Source: Pseudomonas sp. RIT-PI-q
Lineage (GTDB): Bacteria; Pseudomonadota; Gammaproteobacteria; Pseudomonadales; Pseudomonadaceae
Direction of reading: 5' to 3'
Length of the DNA: 53,860 bases
NCBI RefSeq assembly: GCF_001297125.1
Contig: NZ_LHPC01000012.1
Span: 1 to 53,860, forward strand
Below are positions 37,874-45,939 of the stretch, one piece after another. Within the stretch, counting starts at the first letter, position 1; each line of letters begins with the position of its first letter. The position numbers and the translations under genes were made by a program. A model generated the notes under the pieces. The model searched no databases. It was not told where the DNA came from and saw only the letters and a list, made by a program, of their open reading frames with translations.

Positions 37874-38809
37874 TCAGGCTGGCACTGCGTCGAGCATCAG
37901 GCGCTGACGCACCACGTCGACGAGTTTGTCCGGCTGGAATTTGGAAAGGAAGTTGTCGCAGCCAACCTTCTTCACCATCGAGTCGTTGAAGCTGCCGGAC
38001 AACGACGTGTGCAGCACCACATAAAGGCCACGCAGGCGCGGGTCGTTACGGATTTCGGTGGTGAGGCGGTAGCCATCCATTTCCGGCATTTCCGCGTCGG
38101 TAAAGATCATCAGCAATTTGTCGGTCATGGAAACGCCGGTATCGGCCCAGGCCTTGAGCATGTTCAACGCCCTCAAGCCATCGCTGGCGATGTGCATCTT
38201 CACGCCCAGCTGGCCCAGGGTGTCGCGCAATTGCGACAAGGCCACATTCGAGTCGTCCACCAGCAGCACTTCACGGCCGCGGGCGCGTTCGAGTACCGGA
38301 TCGTCGAGTTTTTCGCGGGAGACCTTGGCGTTATACGGGACGATTTCGGCCAGGACTTTTTCGACGTCGATGATTTCCACCAGTTGATCGTCGACCTTGC
38401 TGATGGCGGTCAGGTAATGCTGGCGGCCGGCGCTGGTCGGCGGCGGCAGGATGGCTTCCCAGTTCATGTTGACGATGCGGTCCACACCACCGACCAGGAA
38501 CGCCTGCACCGAACGATTGTACTCGGTGACGATGATCGTGCTGGTAGGGCTCGGCACCAGCGGACGCATGCCGATGGCCTGGGACAGGTCGATCACCGGC
38601 AAGGTCTGGCCGCGCAGGTTGACCACCCCGCAGACAAAGGGATGGCGCTGCGGCATCAGGGTCAGTTTCGGCAGTTGCAGCACTTCCTGCACTTTGAAGA
38701 CGTTGATCGCGAACAATTGCCGCCCGGCCAGCCGGAACATGAGAATTTCCAGGCGATTCTCACCCACCAGTTGCGTGCGTTGGTCTACCGTGTCGAGAAT
38801 GCCGGCCAT
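37874..38809 (-). CDS. cheV: Chemotaxis coupling protein CheV
   Basis: CheV couples chemoreceptors to the kinase CheA, with phosphorylation-tuned adaptation. The 311-residue protein has a CheW-like domain (about 20-165, with F-A-I-N-V-F-K-V-Q-E-V, G-V-V-N-L-R-G-Q-T-L-P-V-I-D-L). A receiver domain (about 180-305) holds V-D-D-S, phospho-acceptor F-T-D-A-E-M-P-E-M-D-G, and the late switch lysine K-F. The ATG at 38809 is preceded by CAGGAG; an in-frame start 11 codons earlier is possible but less well placed. It is a single-gene unit facing away from the HPt-like gene. No other chemotaxis gene is in the window. Confidence 0.93.
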   Translation of the reverse strand: MAGILDTVDQRTQLVGENRLEILMFRLAGRQLFAINVFKVQEVLQLPKLTLMPQRHPFVCGVVNLRGQTLPVIDLSQAIGMRPLVPSPTSTIIVTEYNRSVQAFLVGGVDRIVNMNWEAILPPPTSAGRQHYLTAISKVDDQLVEIIDVEKVLAEIVPYNAKVSREKLDDPVLERARGREVLLVDDSNVALSQLRDTLGQLGVKMHIASDGLRALNMLKAWADTGVSMTDKLLMIFTDAEMPEMDGYRLTTEIRNDPRLRGLYVVLHTSLSGSFNDSMVKKVGCDNFLSKFQPDKLVDVVRQRLMLDAVPA

Positions 38810-39274
38810 CAATGACTCCTGGGCTTGTTCTGATGAATTCACTAAAGAGGGTTATCGGCTGTTATTGCCGGACCTTGACCCCCCGACAAAATGCCATGCC
38901 CGGGCATTGATGTCACATTAACATCATGCTTTACTGGCCCTGCGATTCCATCTGCTTCATTGCCAGCGACGCGACCACAGTTCGTTCGTTTGGTTCCCCC
39001 GTGTAAGGGATTCCCCTAGTAACAATCAGGCCCAACCTGATATTCGCAATATCCAATAGCCATTAATGTGACGCCATTCTCATTGCATGAACGGAGTCAG
39101 GCTTTTGTGTGCGATCGCAGGTAAGTGGCCTTCCACCCTCTCGAGTTACCTAGCCTGCAACCAGGCTTGCCGGGGCGCGATCTCACGACGAGACGGCAAC
39201 GCAGGGACGACTTTGGTCAGCCTCGTCGACACACACGGCATTCCCTCATTTGACATGACGTTGTGGAGATAAAC
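38810..39274. other. Divergent intergenic region with inverted sites
   Basis: This 465-bp region separates cheV from the HPt-like gene. It holds GTCACATTAA at 38912-38921 and its exact inverted copy TTAATGTGAC at 39063-39072. There is also a GATATT-CGC-AATATC palindrome at 39039-39053 and a CRP/Vfr-like TGTGA-N6-TCTCA at 39067-39082. A 61-codon frame at 39087-39272 has no ribosome site and I do not call it a gene. Confidence 0.5.
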
Positions 39275-39745
39275 ATGCCGAACGACCGTAAAGAGTGGGC
39301 CCAGCGGCTCCCGGAGTTTCTCGTAGAGGCTGAAACACTCCTGGCCAAAACCGAGGAATGCCTGAGTCATTTGCAATTGATCAACAATGACAAGGACGCC
39401 ATCGACTGCATGCTTAGCACCCTCCTGAAACTGGCCAGCAAGGCCGACGCCCTTGCACTGGCAGCGGTTTCGGAGTTTTCGCTGCACATTCATGGCTTGC
39501 TGAACCATGCCCAAAGCCATATGGACCTGCACGATCAGGCCCTCGGCGCACTGAAAGACTGCCTGACATTAATTGCCTGGCAACTCGAACTCATCGACCA
39601 GACCACCGGCCAACTCAGCCTTGACGACACTGAGCAAGCCTCCCTGATCGAAGCCTTCGCCTTTCAGGTCGGGCAAAGCCAGTACCAGCCACCGGCTAAT
39701 TCCAAGCCGTTCACGCTCGTTTCCTATTCAGGGCATCAGGCTTAA
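39275..39745 (+). CDS. HPt-like/CheA-P1-like protein lacking the histidine
   Basis: This 156-residue, probably cytoplasmic protein is mostly helical. Residues about 12-75 follow the pattern of HPt/CheA P1 domains: F-L-V-E-A-E-T-L-L-A-K-T-E-E-C-L at the start and A-V-S-E-F-S-L-H-I-H-G-L-L at the end of the bundle. The position that should read H-S-I/L-K-G reads L-K-L-A-S, so the phospho-accepting histidine appears to be missing. It might bind a receiver or kinase without accepting phosphate. The ATG at 39275 follows GGAGATAAAC; a GTG four codons earlier overlaps that site. The neighbours are cheV (divergent) and a NarL-type two-component system (downstream, same strand). The family call is from pattern reading and uncertain. 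Confidence 0.5.
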   Translation: MPNDRKEWAQRLPEFLVEAETLLAKTEECLSHLQLINNDKDAIDCMLSTLLKLASKADALALAAVSEFSLHIHGLLNHAQSHMDLHDQALGALKDCLTLIAWQLELIDQTTGQLSLDDTEQASLIEAFAFQVGQSQYQPPANSKPFTLVSYSGHQA

Positions 39746-40083
39746 ATTCATCACAACTCTGTTGTGTCCGGTATTTACTGCCATGAGCGGCACCACAACT
39801 TGTGCGCGCTTATGTCGTAATTGAATACTTCATACCCGTTTACGACAACTCGAATAAATAAACTTATTCTGTCACCCACCTTTTTCCATTATGGAAACAC
39901 CTTCCAGAAACGCTTGTTTCCTGACTCTGAAGACATATAAGCCAAACGCGACCAACGGTATCTTAAGTGTTACTATGCCGCCCATTAGTTGACGTCAATT
40001 AATGGCAGAGTAACTCCAGACCGAAACCCATCATCGACGATGAGCGGTTTTCCCGCAGCGAACATCCATTGGCTCCATCCGCT
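39746..40083. other. AT-rich intergenic region with palindromes
   Basis: This 338-bp region is AT-richer than its flanks. It holds inverted GTCGTAA (39814-39820) and TTACGAC (39840-39846), a small GAAAC-GCTT-GTTTC hairpin, and a 24-bp near-palindrome at 39982-40005. A 33-codon frame begins near the ATG after 39890 but has no ribosome site. Confidence 0.5.
39982..40005. promoter_or_regulatory. Near-perfect 24-bp palindrome, candidate operator
   Basis: The arms CCATTAGTTGAC and GTCAATTAATGG differ from perfect symmetry at a single base pair per arm (11 of 12 pairs). The centre is GACGTC. It lies about 80 bp before the sensor kinase start, so it may bind a dimeric regulator, perhaps the response regulator encoded downstream. 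Confidence 0.55.
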
Positions 40084-40977
40084 ATGTACGCCAGCCTCAA
40101 GTCAATTACCCAATGGCCACCCTCCCGAGTAAACGCGCGTCGGTTCACGCTATTGCTGTGCACCTGCTCGGCGCTGGGCAGCCTTCTGGTTTACAGCCTG
40201 TCCAGTCGCCTGCCGTTGAGTCTGCTGCTGCTCAACATCGCGGCGCTGACCTGTGTCTGGGTACAGCATTGCCTCTCGCGCAAATCGATAAAGTTTCAAC
40301 CTCAAGAGTTGGCCGACCGGCTATTGGCGGTTCAGGAAAATGAACGTCACCGGCTCAGCCGGGAATTGCATGACGACATCGGCCAGTTACTGACCGCGGC
40401 CAAACTTCAAAGTGACTGGCTTAAACGCCGAATGCCCGAAGAACTTCAGGCGCAGTGTTCGGTGCTCTGTGACACGCTGGAAGAAACCCTGGTCAAAGTT
40501 CGTGACGTATCGGCCATTCTCAATCCCCGACAACTGGCCAGTCTCGGGCTGGAAGCCAGCCTTCGTGCACACTTGCTCAAGACACTGGCCAATACTTCGG
40601 TGCACTGGAGCCTGGAATGCCATCAACGCTTGACCGGCCTATCGGAAGAAATGGCAGTGGCCGCCTTTCGAATTACCCAGGAAGCGGTGACCAATATACT
40701 GCGGCATGCCGAAGCTAAAAATCTGTTGGTCCGCCTGCAACGTCTGCCACAGGGTCTGTCGCTGCTGATCAGCGACGATGGCCTGGGTTTCGCGCCGGCG
40801 ATAGATCCGGGGCGCGAGGGACAACGCGGAATGGCCGGGATGTCGGAACGAATCGATCAGTTGGGCGGCACACTGAGCGTGACCAGCGAGCCGGGCAAAG
40901 GCACTCAAATCGAAGCTCTCTTCCCTTGGGCGCCGCGTGCGCTCGAACGGGCCAGTTCGAATAAGGTTATGCATTGA
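40084..40977 (+). CDS. Sensor histidine kinase, NarL-partner (HisKA_3) type
   Basis: This kinase of about 297 residues has two close membrane helices near the N-terminus (about 20-40 and 44-62) with no real periplasmic domain. A HisKA_3 dimerisation domain follows, with the phospho-histidine in S-R-E-L-H-D-D-I-G-Q near residue 96. The HATPase domain has an N box (Q-E-A-V-T-N-I-L-R-H-A), a G box (S-D-D-G-L-G-F), and G-M-A-G-M-S-E-R. Without an extracellular domain it may sense through its membrane part or a partner protein. I cannot see a good ribosome site for any start. ATG at 40084 is preferred, with TTG at 40069 as alternative. Its stop overlaps the response regulator start by four bases (TTGA), so the two are co-translated. 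Confidence 0.88.
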   Translation: MYASLKSITQWPPSRVNARRFTLLLCTCSALGSLLVYSLSSRLPLSLLLLNIAALTCVWVQHCLSRKSIKFQPQELADRLLAVQENERHRLSRELHDDIGQLLTAAKLQSDWLKRRMPEELQAQCSVLCDTLEETLVKVRDVSAILNPRQLASLGLEASLRAHLLKTLANTSVHWSLECHQRLTGLSEEMAVAAFRITQEAVTNILRHAEAKNLLVRLQRLPQGLSLLISDDGLGFAPAIDPGREGQRGMAGMSERIDQLGGTLSVTSEPGKGTQIEALFPWAPRALERASSNKVMH

Positions 40978-41633
40978 CTTGTAACTTACTTCTGGTGGAT
41001 GACCACTCGCTTATCAGGGCAGGCGTGCGCGCTCTGGTGCTGGATATTCCTGGCTACGCGGTAATCGGCGAGGCCAATGACGGCTCGCAGCTACTCGAAA
41101 TGGTCGAACAGCTGTCGCCGGACATCGTACTGCTGGATATTTCCATGAAAGTCACCGGCGGCCTTGAAGCCTTGCAGCGGCTCAAGCGTGTACGTCCGCA
41201 AAGCAAGGTGCTGATCCTGTCGATGCACACCGACCCTGCTTTGATCATGCAGGCACTGGAATCCGGCGCCCATGGCTACCTGCTCAAGGACACCACCGCC
41301 ACCGAACTCGAACATGCCCTGGATGCCTTGCGCAACAACGAACGCTACCTGAGCCCGGCCATCGCCCATACCGTCATTAACCAGGCACTGATTCGAAACC
41401 AGAAACACCAGCCCGAACTTGCAGACTCGCACAACCTGACTGCACGTCAGCTGGAAATTCTGCGGCTCATCGTTCGTGGGAAATCGACCCGGGAAATCGC
41501 CAATGGCCTTGGCCTGAGCATCAAGACGGTCGAAACCCATCGCTCGCAGATCATGAAGCGCTTGCAGATCTTCGACGTGGCCGGCCTGGTGCTGTTCGCG
41601 GTACGCGAGCAGATCATCAGCCTGGATGACTAA
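40974..41633 (+). CDS. NarL/FixJ-family response regulator
   Basis: This 219-residue regulator has a receiver domain with D9-D10, phospho-acceptor D55 (I-V-L-L-D-I-S-M), and the switch lysine in L-L-K-D-T. A C-terminal LuxR-type helix-turn-helix follows (L-T-A-R-Q-L-E-I-L-R-L-I-V-R-G-K-S-T-R-E-I-A, then S-I-K-T-V-E-T-H-R-S-Q-I). The start is a TTG overlapping the kinase stop. It should be phosphorylated by the upstream kinase and may bind the palindrome at 39982. The 3' end overlaps the convergent lipid kinase gene by 17 bp. The regulon is unknown. Confidence 0.92.
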   Translation: MTCNLLLVDDHSLIRAGVRALVLDIPGYAVIGEANDGSQLLEMVEQLSPDIVLLDISMKVTGGLEALQRLKRVRPQSKVLILSMHTDPALIMQALESGAHGYLLKDTTATELEHALDALRNNERYLSPAIAHTVINQALIRNQKHQPELADSHNLTARQLEILRLIVRGKSTREIANGLGLSIKTVETHRSQIMKRLQIFDVAGLVLFAVREQIISLDD

Positions 41634-42534
41634 CCGGTCCTGAAGTGCTCAACAGCGGCGAACTCTCCGGCAAATGCACGCGCAGTGCCGCCGGACGCGC
41701 CGAGAACCGCAAACTGTCGCCTTCCATGGGTTCGCCATCGAGGTTGATGTAAAGGCCTTCCGAGACCTTGATCTCGACCCATGGCAAACGCGCGCGCACA
41801 AACATGTTGTCGATACCGAAACCATCGGCCAGCAGGGTTTTCAACGTACCGACCAATTCCTGCGGCGCAGGCAGAATGCTGATATCCAGCAGTCCATCGT
41901 CCGCCAGTGCCTGTGGGCACAGCACATGACCGCCGCCAGCCTGCCTCCCGTTACCGATGCCCAATGCCAACAATTCGCCGCTCCACTGAAAACCCGGCCC
42001 CTGCAACTCGCCATAGGCCGCGTGCAACTCGCTGAAGCGCGATAACCCGGTAAACAGGTAAGCCGCGCCCCCGAGGACTTTTTTCAAGTCCTCCGAGGTA
42101 TTTGCCGTGACCTGGCTGCCGAAACCGCCTGTGGCCATATTCAGAAACACTTGCCCGCCGACCTCGCCCAGGTCAATGGCGCGCGGAGCCGTGTCGAGAA
42201 GTTCCAATGCCTGAGCGGGGTCCAGCGGTACGCCGGCGGCGCGCGCAAAATCGTTGGCGGTGCCCAAAGGCATAAGCACCAGGCTGGCCTGAGTGGAATG
42301 CGCCGCCATCGCCTCGGCAATATCACGCAAGGTGCCATCGCCGCCGCCGGCGATGACCTGCTTATAGCCCGCCGTCAGCGCTTCATCCACCAGCCGCTGT
42401 GCGTCACCAGCCTCCCAGGTCAGGCGAACGGCCAGCTCCCAACCCTGTTTGCGCTTGCCCTCGACGGCAGCACGAACCGCCTCGTTGAGCGCCTGCTTGC
42501 CATGCAGAATCAACAGTGCCTTGCGTTCGCTCAT
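41617..42534 (-). CDS. yegS: YegS-like lipid kinase
   Basis: This 305-residue enzyme belongs to the diacylglycerol/sphingosine-kinase-like family. It has the ATP-binding G-G-G-D-G-T near residue 63-68, L-G-T-A-N-D-F-A-R, and the C-terminal domain with I-D-L-G-E-V and N-L-D-G-E-P. E. coli YegS phosphorylates phosphatidylglycerol in vitro; the physiological substrate in Pseudomonas is unknown. I chose the ATG at 42534 because GGGAGTG precedes it. Its tail overlaps the response regulator gene on the other strand by 17 bp. Confidence 0.9.
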   Translation of the reverse strand: MSERKALLILHGKQALNEAVRAAVEGKRKQGWELAVRLTWEAGDAQRLVDEALTAGYKQVIAGGGDGTLRDIAEAMAAHSTQASLVLMPLGTANDFARAAGVPLDPAQALELLDTAPRAIDLGEVGGQVFLNMATGGFGSQVTANTSEDLKKVLGGAAYLFTGLSRFSELHAAYGELQGPGFQWSGELLALGIGNGRQAGGGHVLCPQALADDGLLDISILPAPQELVGTLKTLLADGFGIDNMFVRARLPWVEIKVSEGLYINLDGEPMEGDSLRFSARPAALRVHLPESSPLLSTSGPVSHPG

Positions 42535-42876
42535 TGTGGTCACTCCCATGATTGAATTCCGTATGGGAGATGTTGACCTCGACACGCCCCAAAAAAGTCG
42601 CAAGAGATTCAATTATTTGAAATGGAGCAGTGTTGAGTCCTAGGACGTTGGGATTTTTCTTACATAACATGAGGAATCGGCTCAATTGACCGATAAGTAC
42701 GATTGGTACACCTTGGCATCTACGGTTATCAGTCATTAGCAGCAAATACACAGGGACGTGACATGCAAAGCCATGACATCAGGTCGCCGATAATTCCGGT
42801 CGTACCTTGCGCAGAAAAACGCACCAATCATCACACCGCATTTAAAGGCAGCGCAAAATCCACTGGAGAAGTGAAT
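42535..42876. other. Intergenic region upstream of small membrane protein
   Basis: This 342-bp region lies between yegS and a small divergent gene. An in-frame ATG at 42763 with AGGGACG upstream could extend the small protein to 102 residues, but the added segment is low in recognisable structure. I see no clear operator or riboswitch. Confidence 0.45.
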
Positions 42877-43071
42877 ATGGAACCTCGCGTCGTTGAACTG
42901 GAGACACACCTCGAATATATCCGGCGAGACATGGAAGAAGTCCGTGGTGACGTCAAGTCCATAAAACACCGACTTGCCTATTCTGCTGGTGGAACAGCGG
43001 TCGTCCTCGGGCTTCTGGCCTGGATCGCCAATAGCCGTTTCGACCAGGTCGTGACACTCCTGGCTCAATAA
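42877..43071 (+). CDS. Small coiled-coil/single-helix membrane protein
   Basis: I do not recognise a named family. The 64-residue protein has a charged, heptad-like amphipathic N-terminal half (V-V-E-L-E-T-H-L-E-Y-I-R-R-D-M-E-E-V, then V-K-S-I-K-H-R-L). A single membrane helix follows (G-G-T-A-V-V-L-G-L-L-A-W-I-A), then a short tail ending L-L-A-Q. The ATG follows GGAGAAGTGAAT, a good ribosome site. It is a one-gene unit ending at a strong terminator. The layout suggests a membrane-anchored coiled coil that may oligomerise. Confidence 0.65.
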   Translation: MEPRVVELETHLEYIRRDMEEVRGDVKSIKHRLAYSAGGTAVVLGLLAWIANSRFDQVVTLLAQ

Positions 43072-43084
43072 GCGTCAGCCATTA

Positions 43085-43119
43085 ACGCAAAACCCGATTC
43101 GATCAATCGGGTTTTGCGT
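43085..43119. terminator. Strong bidirectional terminator
   Basis: A perfect 15-bp stem beginning ACGCAAAACCCGATT closes over the loop CGATC. A/T-rich stretches within the stem make it usable by the small membrane protein gene on the plus strand and by moeA, whose stop is 20 bp beyond, on the minus strand. Confidence 0.88.
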
Positions 43120-43138
43120 GCGGAGACGACGGCAGATA

Positions 43139-44365
43139 TCAGTTCAGGAGTTCGCTCAGCGGGATGAAGTTCACACTGTCACCCTCGATCAGCGTGCGCT
43201 CTTCCAACACTTCGACCAGACCGTCGGCCCAGGCGGCGCTGCGCAACACACCGGAACTCTGATTCCTGTAAATGATTGCCCGACCGTTCTCCAGACGTCC
43301 ACGCAGGTACTCACGCCGATTGCCTGCTTTTGGCCAGACGAACCCTGCTGGCACCTGAAACTTCAGCGGCTCAACTTCTTTTACGCCCTGACGGCGCAAG
43401 AGATAAGGCCTTGCCAACAACGCAAAGGTCACAAGCGTCGATGCCGGGTTGCCGGGTAAACCAATCACAGGTACGCCGCGAAAATGCCCGAACGTCAGCG
43501 GTTTACCCGGTTTGATGGCGAGTTTCCACAACGTCAACTCGCCCTCTTCCCGCAGCGCAATGCCCAGGAAATCGGCCTCGCCCACCGATACGCCACCGGT
43601 CGAGAGGATCAGGTCGACATCCTTCAATTCACCCAGGCGGGCACGGGTGGTCGCCAGATTATCCGGAAGAATGCCGGCATCGAACACTTCACAACCCATG
43701 CGCTGCAACCAGCTGCAGAGCAGCACTCGGTTGCTGTTGTAGATCTGTCCCGGCCCCAAGGCCTGACCCGGCTCAATCAACTCATCCCCGGTTGACAGAA
43801 CCGCGACGCGAACCTTGCGAATCACCTCCAGCTCTGCGCATCCCAGTGATGCAGCCAACCCCTGCTCGATAGCTCCCAGGCGCGTGCCTGCCGGCAGGAT
43901 CAACTCACCGACGGTGGTTTCCTGGCCTTGGGGGCGGATGTTTTGTCCTGGTGTCATGGTTTCGGTGAAGCGCACTCGCTCATCCGGCTGGACTTCGGCG
44001 TTCTCCTGCATCTCGACACAATCTGCACCTGCAGGAACAGGCGCACCGGTGAAGATTCGTGCGCAGGTGCCTGGCTTCAAGGGCTCCGGTGCCTGACCCG
44101 CGAAAACCTTCTGGCTGACGGCCATGGGTTCTCCCGTCCAGTCGGCCATGCGCAGGGCATAACCGTCCATGGCACTGTTGGGCCAAGGCGGCAGATCGAG
44201 CGTCGAGATCAGATCGCCGGCCAGCACGCGGCCCTGAACCTGTGCCAGCGGCAAGCGTTCACGCTCACGAATGGGTGAGGCTTCGGCCATTTCGAGCAAG
44301 CGCGCCAGCGCCACCTCGACAGCCATCAGACTGCCGGTCTTGCCCGGCTTACCCACGGGATTCAC
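43139..44365 (-). CDS. moeA: Molybdopterin molybdenumtransferase MoeA
   Basis: MoeA inserts molybdate into adenylylated molybdopterin to give active molybdenum cofactor. The 408-residue protein has the expected four-domain layout. The N-terminal segment contains P-P-W-P-N-S-A-M-D-G-Y-A-L. F-T-G-A-P-V-P-A-G-A-D follows. The MPT-binding domain shows S-T-G-D-E-L, Y-N-S-N, and S-T-G-G-V-S-V-G-E-A-D. The late G-L-P-G-N-P-A-S segment precedes the C-terminal beta domain. The start is GTG at 44365; the N-terminal few residues are uncertain. It overlaps the end of moaB by 17 bp, so the two are translationally coupled. Confidence 0.95.
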   Translation of the reverse strand: MNPVGKPGKTGSLMAVEVALARLLEMAEASPIRERERLPLAQVQGRVLAGDLISTLDLPPWPNSAMDGYALRMADWTGEPMAVSQKVFAGQAPEPLKPGTCARIFTGAPVPAGADCVEMQENAEVQPDERVRFTETMTPGQNIRPQGQETTVGELILPAGTRLGAIEQGLAASLGCAELEVIRKVRVAVLSTGDELIEPGQALGPGQIYNSNRVLLCSWLQRMGCEVFDAGILPDNLATTRARLGELKDVDLILSTGGVSVGEADFLGIALREEGELTLWKLAIKPGKPLTFGHFRGVPVIGLPGNPASTLVTFALLARPYLLRRQGVKEVEPLKFQVPAGFVWPKAGNRREYLRGRLENGRAIIYRNQSSGVLRSAAWADGLVEVLEERTLIEGDSVNFIPLSELLN

Positions 44366-44888
44366 AGGGTGCCGCCTGTTTTAGATGAGCCACGAAATTA
44401 CATGGACGGTGCCGTGAATCCAGCTGTTCGGCGAGAATGCCGTCCCATCCGGTGCGTACGGCATTGGTCGAACCCGGCAAGCAGCAAACCAGCGTGCCAT
44501 TGGCCAGACCGGCCAAAGCGCGGGACTGGACAGTAGAGGTGCCGATATCGGCTACCGATATCTGCCGGAACAATTCACCAAAGCCATCGACCTGCTTGTC
44601 CAGCAGGCAGCTCACAGCTTCTGGAGTGCTGTCGCGCCCCGTGAAGCCGGTTCCGCCAGTGATCAGCACGACCTGCACCACATCGTCGGCGATCCAGTTG
44701 GCGACTTGCGCACGAATTTTGTACAGGTCATCTTTGAGCAGCACCCGCTCGGCCAGGTTATGCCCGGCAGCGCTCAAGCGGTCAACGAAGACCTGGCCCG
44801 AGGTATCGGTTTCCAGGGTACGGGTGTCGCTGACCGTCAGCACCGCGATGTTGAGCGGCGCGAAAGGTACATCAGCCTTGGCTTTCAT
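44349..44888 (-). CDS. moaB: Molybdenum cofactor biosynthesis protein MoaB
   Basis: MoaB belongs to the MogA/MoaB family, which adenylylates molybdopterin before metal insertion. The 179-residue protein has V-L-T-V-S-D-T-R, D-D-V-V-Q-V-V-L-I-T-G-G-T-G-F-T-G-R-D, and L-P-G-S-T-N-A-V. These are the nucleotide and MPT-binding motifs. In Pseudomonas, moaB1 commonly stands next to moeA1 and mobA, as here. It is the first gene of a moaB-moeA unit and is divergent from mobA, with 81 bp between the starts. Confidence 0.94.
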   Translation of the reverse strand: MKAKADVPFAPLNIAVLTVSDTRTLETDTSGQVFVDRLSAAGHNLAERVLLKDDLYKIRAQVANWIADDVVQVVLITGGTGFTGRDSTPEAVSCLLDKQVDGFGELFRQISVADIGTSTVQSRALAGLANGTLVCCLPGSTNAVRTGWDGILAEQLDSRHRPCNFVAHLKQAAPCESRG

Positions 44889-44969
44889 AGGCTCGTCCAG
44901 TTGTAGGAGAAACAGCCCGGTGTTATATCACAGCGCCCCATTTTTTCGCCGCCCCCATGGAGACCTGCC

Positions 44970-45572
44970 ATGACCCTGAATACACATTTAACGCCCTGCT
45001 CCATTCTGCTCCTGGCAGGTGGTCGCGGCCAACGCATGGGTGGCCAGGACAAAGGGTTGCTGGAATGGCACGGCGAGCCACTGATTGCGCACCTGCACCG
45101 CAAGACCCGTGCGCTGAGCGATGACTTGATCATCTCCTGCAACAGGAACCCGGAAAAATATGCGCCCTATGCCGACCAGCTGGTTCATGACGACGAAGGC
45201 GACTTCCCGGGACCTCTGGCCGGTATTCGCGCCGGTCTGAAAGCCGCTCGTCATGCGCATCTGATGGTATTGCCTTGTGACGTTCCGCGTATCGATGCCG
45301 ATCTGCTGCAGAGCATGCGCGAAACCGCCAGCCAGCAGCCGGACAAACCGCTGATGCTGCGCCATGGCGAACACTGGGAGCCCTTGCTGTGCATCATCCC
45401 CGTGGCACTGCGCGCGGCTTTCGAAAGTGCCTGGCACGAAGGTGAACGCAGCCCGGGTCGCCTCATGCGCAAACTGGGCGCTACCGCACTACACTGTCCT
45501 GACAACGACCCACGCTTGGCTAATCTCAATACGCCAGAACTGTTAAGTGCACACCGCACTGTGTCAGACTGA
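44970..45572 (+). CDS. mobA: Molybdenum cofactor guanylyltransferase MobA
   Basis: MobA attaches GMP from GTP to molybdenum cofactor, giving the guanine dinucleotide form used by DMSO-reductase family enzymes. The 200-residue protein has the nucleotidyltransferase signature [16 protein letters not shown] near its start. G-P-L-A-G-I follows, then the metal-binding L-P-C-D-V-P. ATGGAGACC lies just before the ATG. It is divergent from moaB-moeA, giving a compact cofactor-maturation cluster. Confidence 0.95.
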   Translation: MTLNTHLTPCSILLLAGGRGQRMGGQDKGLLEWHGEPLIAHLHRKTRALSDDLIISCNRNPEKYAPYADQLVHDDEGDFPGPLAGIRAGLKAARHAHLMVLPCDVPRIDADLLQSMRETASQQPDKPLMLRHGEHWEPLLCIIPVALRAAFESAWHEGERSPGRLMRKLGATALHCPDNDPRLANLNTPELLSAHRTVSD

Positions 45573-45648
45573 TACGAGAAGGAACTTGCGCGCGTGGTAC
45601 ACGTCTCAAGCTCAGTAACCAAAAGAATTCATATTCGGAGACACACTC

Positions 45649-45870
45649 ATGACTCAACGGACCCTCGCCACTTTCATGCTCGCACTGGGCCTCGCGACCC
45701 TCGCCGGTTGTGCATCGCCTACAGTGATCACCTTGAATGACGGTCGAGAAATCCAGGCTGTCGACGCGCCAAAGTTCGATAAGGATTCGGGTTTCTACGA
45801 GTTCGAACAACTGGATGGCAAACAAACCCGCATCAACAAGGATCAGGTTCGTACCGTTAAAGAGTTGTAA
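45649..45870 (+). CDS. YgdI/YgdR-family small lipoprotein
   Basis: This 73-residue protein has a lipoprotein signal peptide with lipobox L-A-G-C (Cys about residue 21). The mature part is an SH3-like small domain: V-I-T-L-N-D-G-R-E-I-Q, then G-F-Y-E-F-E-Q-L-D-G-K and I-N-K-D-Q-V-R-T-V-K-E-L. This matches the YgdI/YgdR (DUF903) family of bacterial lipoproteins of unknown function. It is a one-gene unit followed by a terminator. Confidence 0.9.
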   Translation: MTQRTLATFMLALGLATLAGCASPTVITLNDGREIQAVDAPKFDKDSGFYEFEQLDGKQTRINKDQVRTVKEL

Positions 45871-45895
45871 TCTTTGCGGCGACAACCGGATATAG

Positions 45896-45922
45896 AAAAG
45901 CCCGCTTTATGCGGGCTTTTTC
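45896..45922 (+). terminator. Rho-independent terminator after the lipoprotein gene
   Basis: AAAAGCCCGC pairs with GCGGGCTTTT across TTTAT, followed by more T residues. It also lies 18 bp beyond the stop of the convergent pseudouridine synthase gene and could stop both. Confidence 0.93.
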
Positions 45923-45939
45923 GTGGCTGAAGAACAGGT

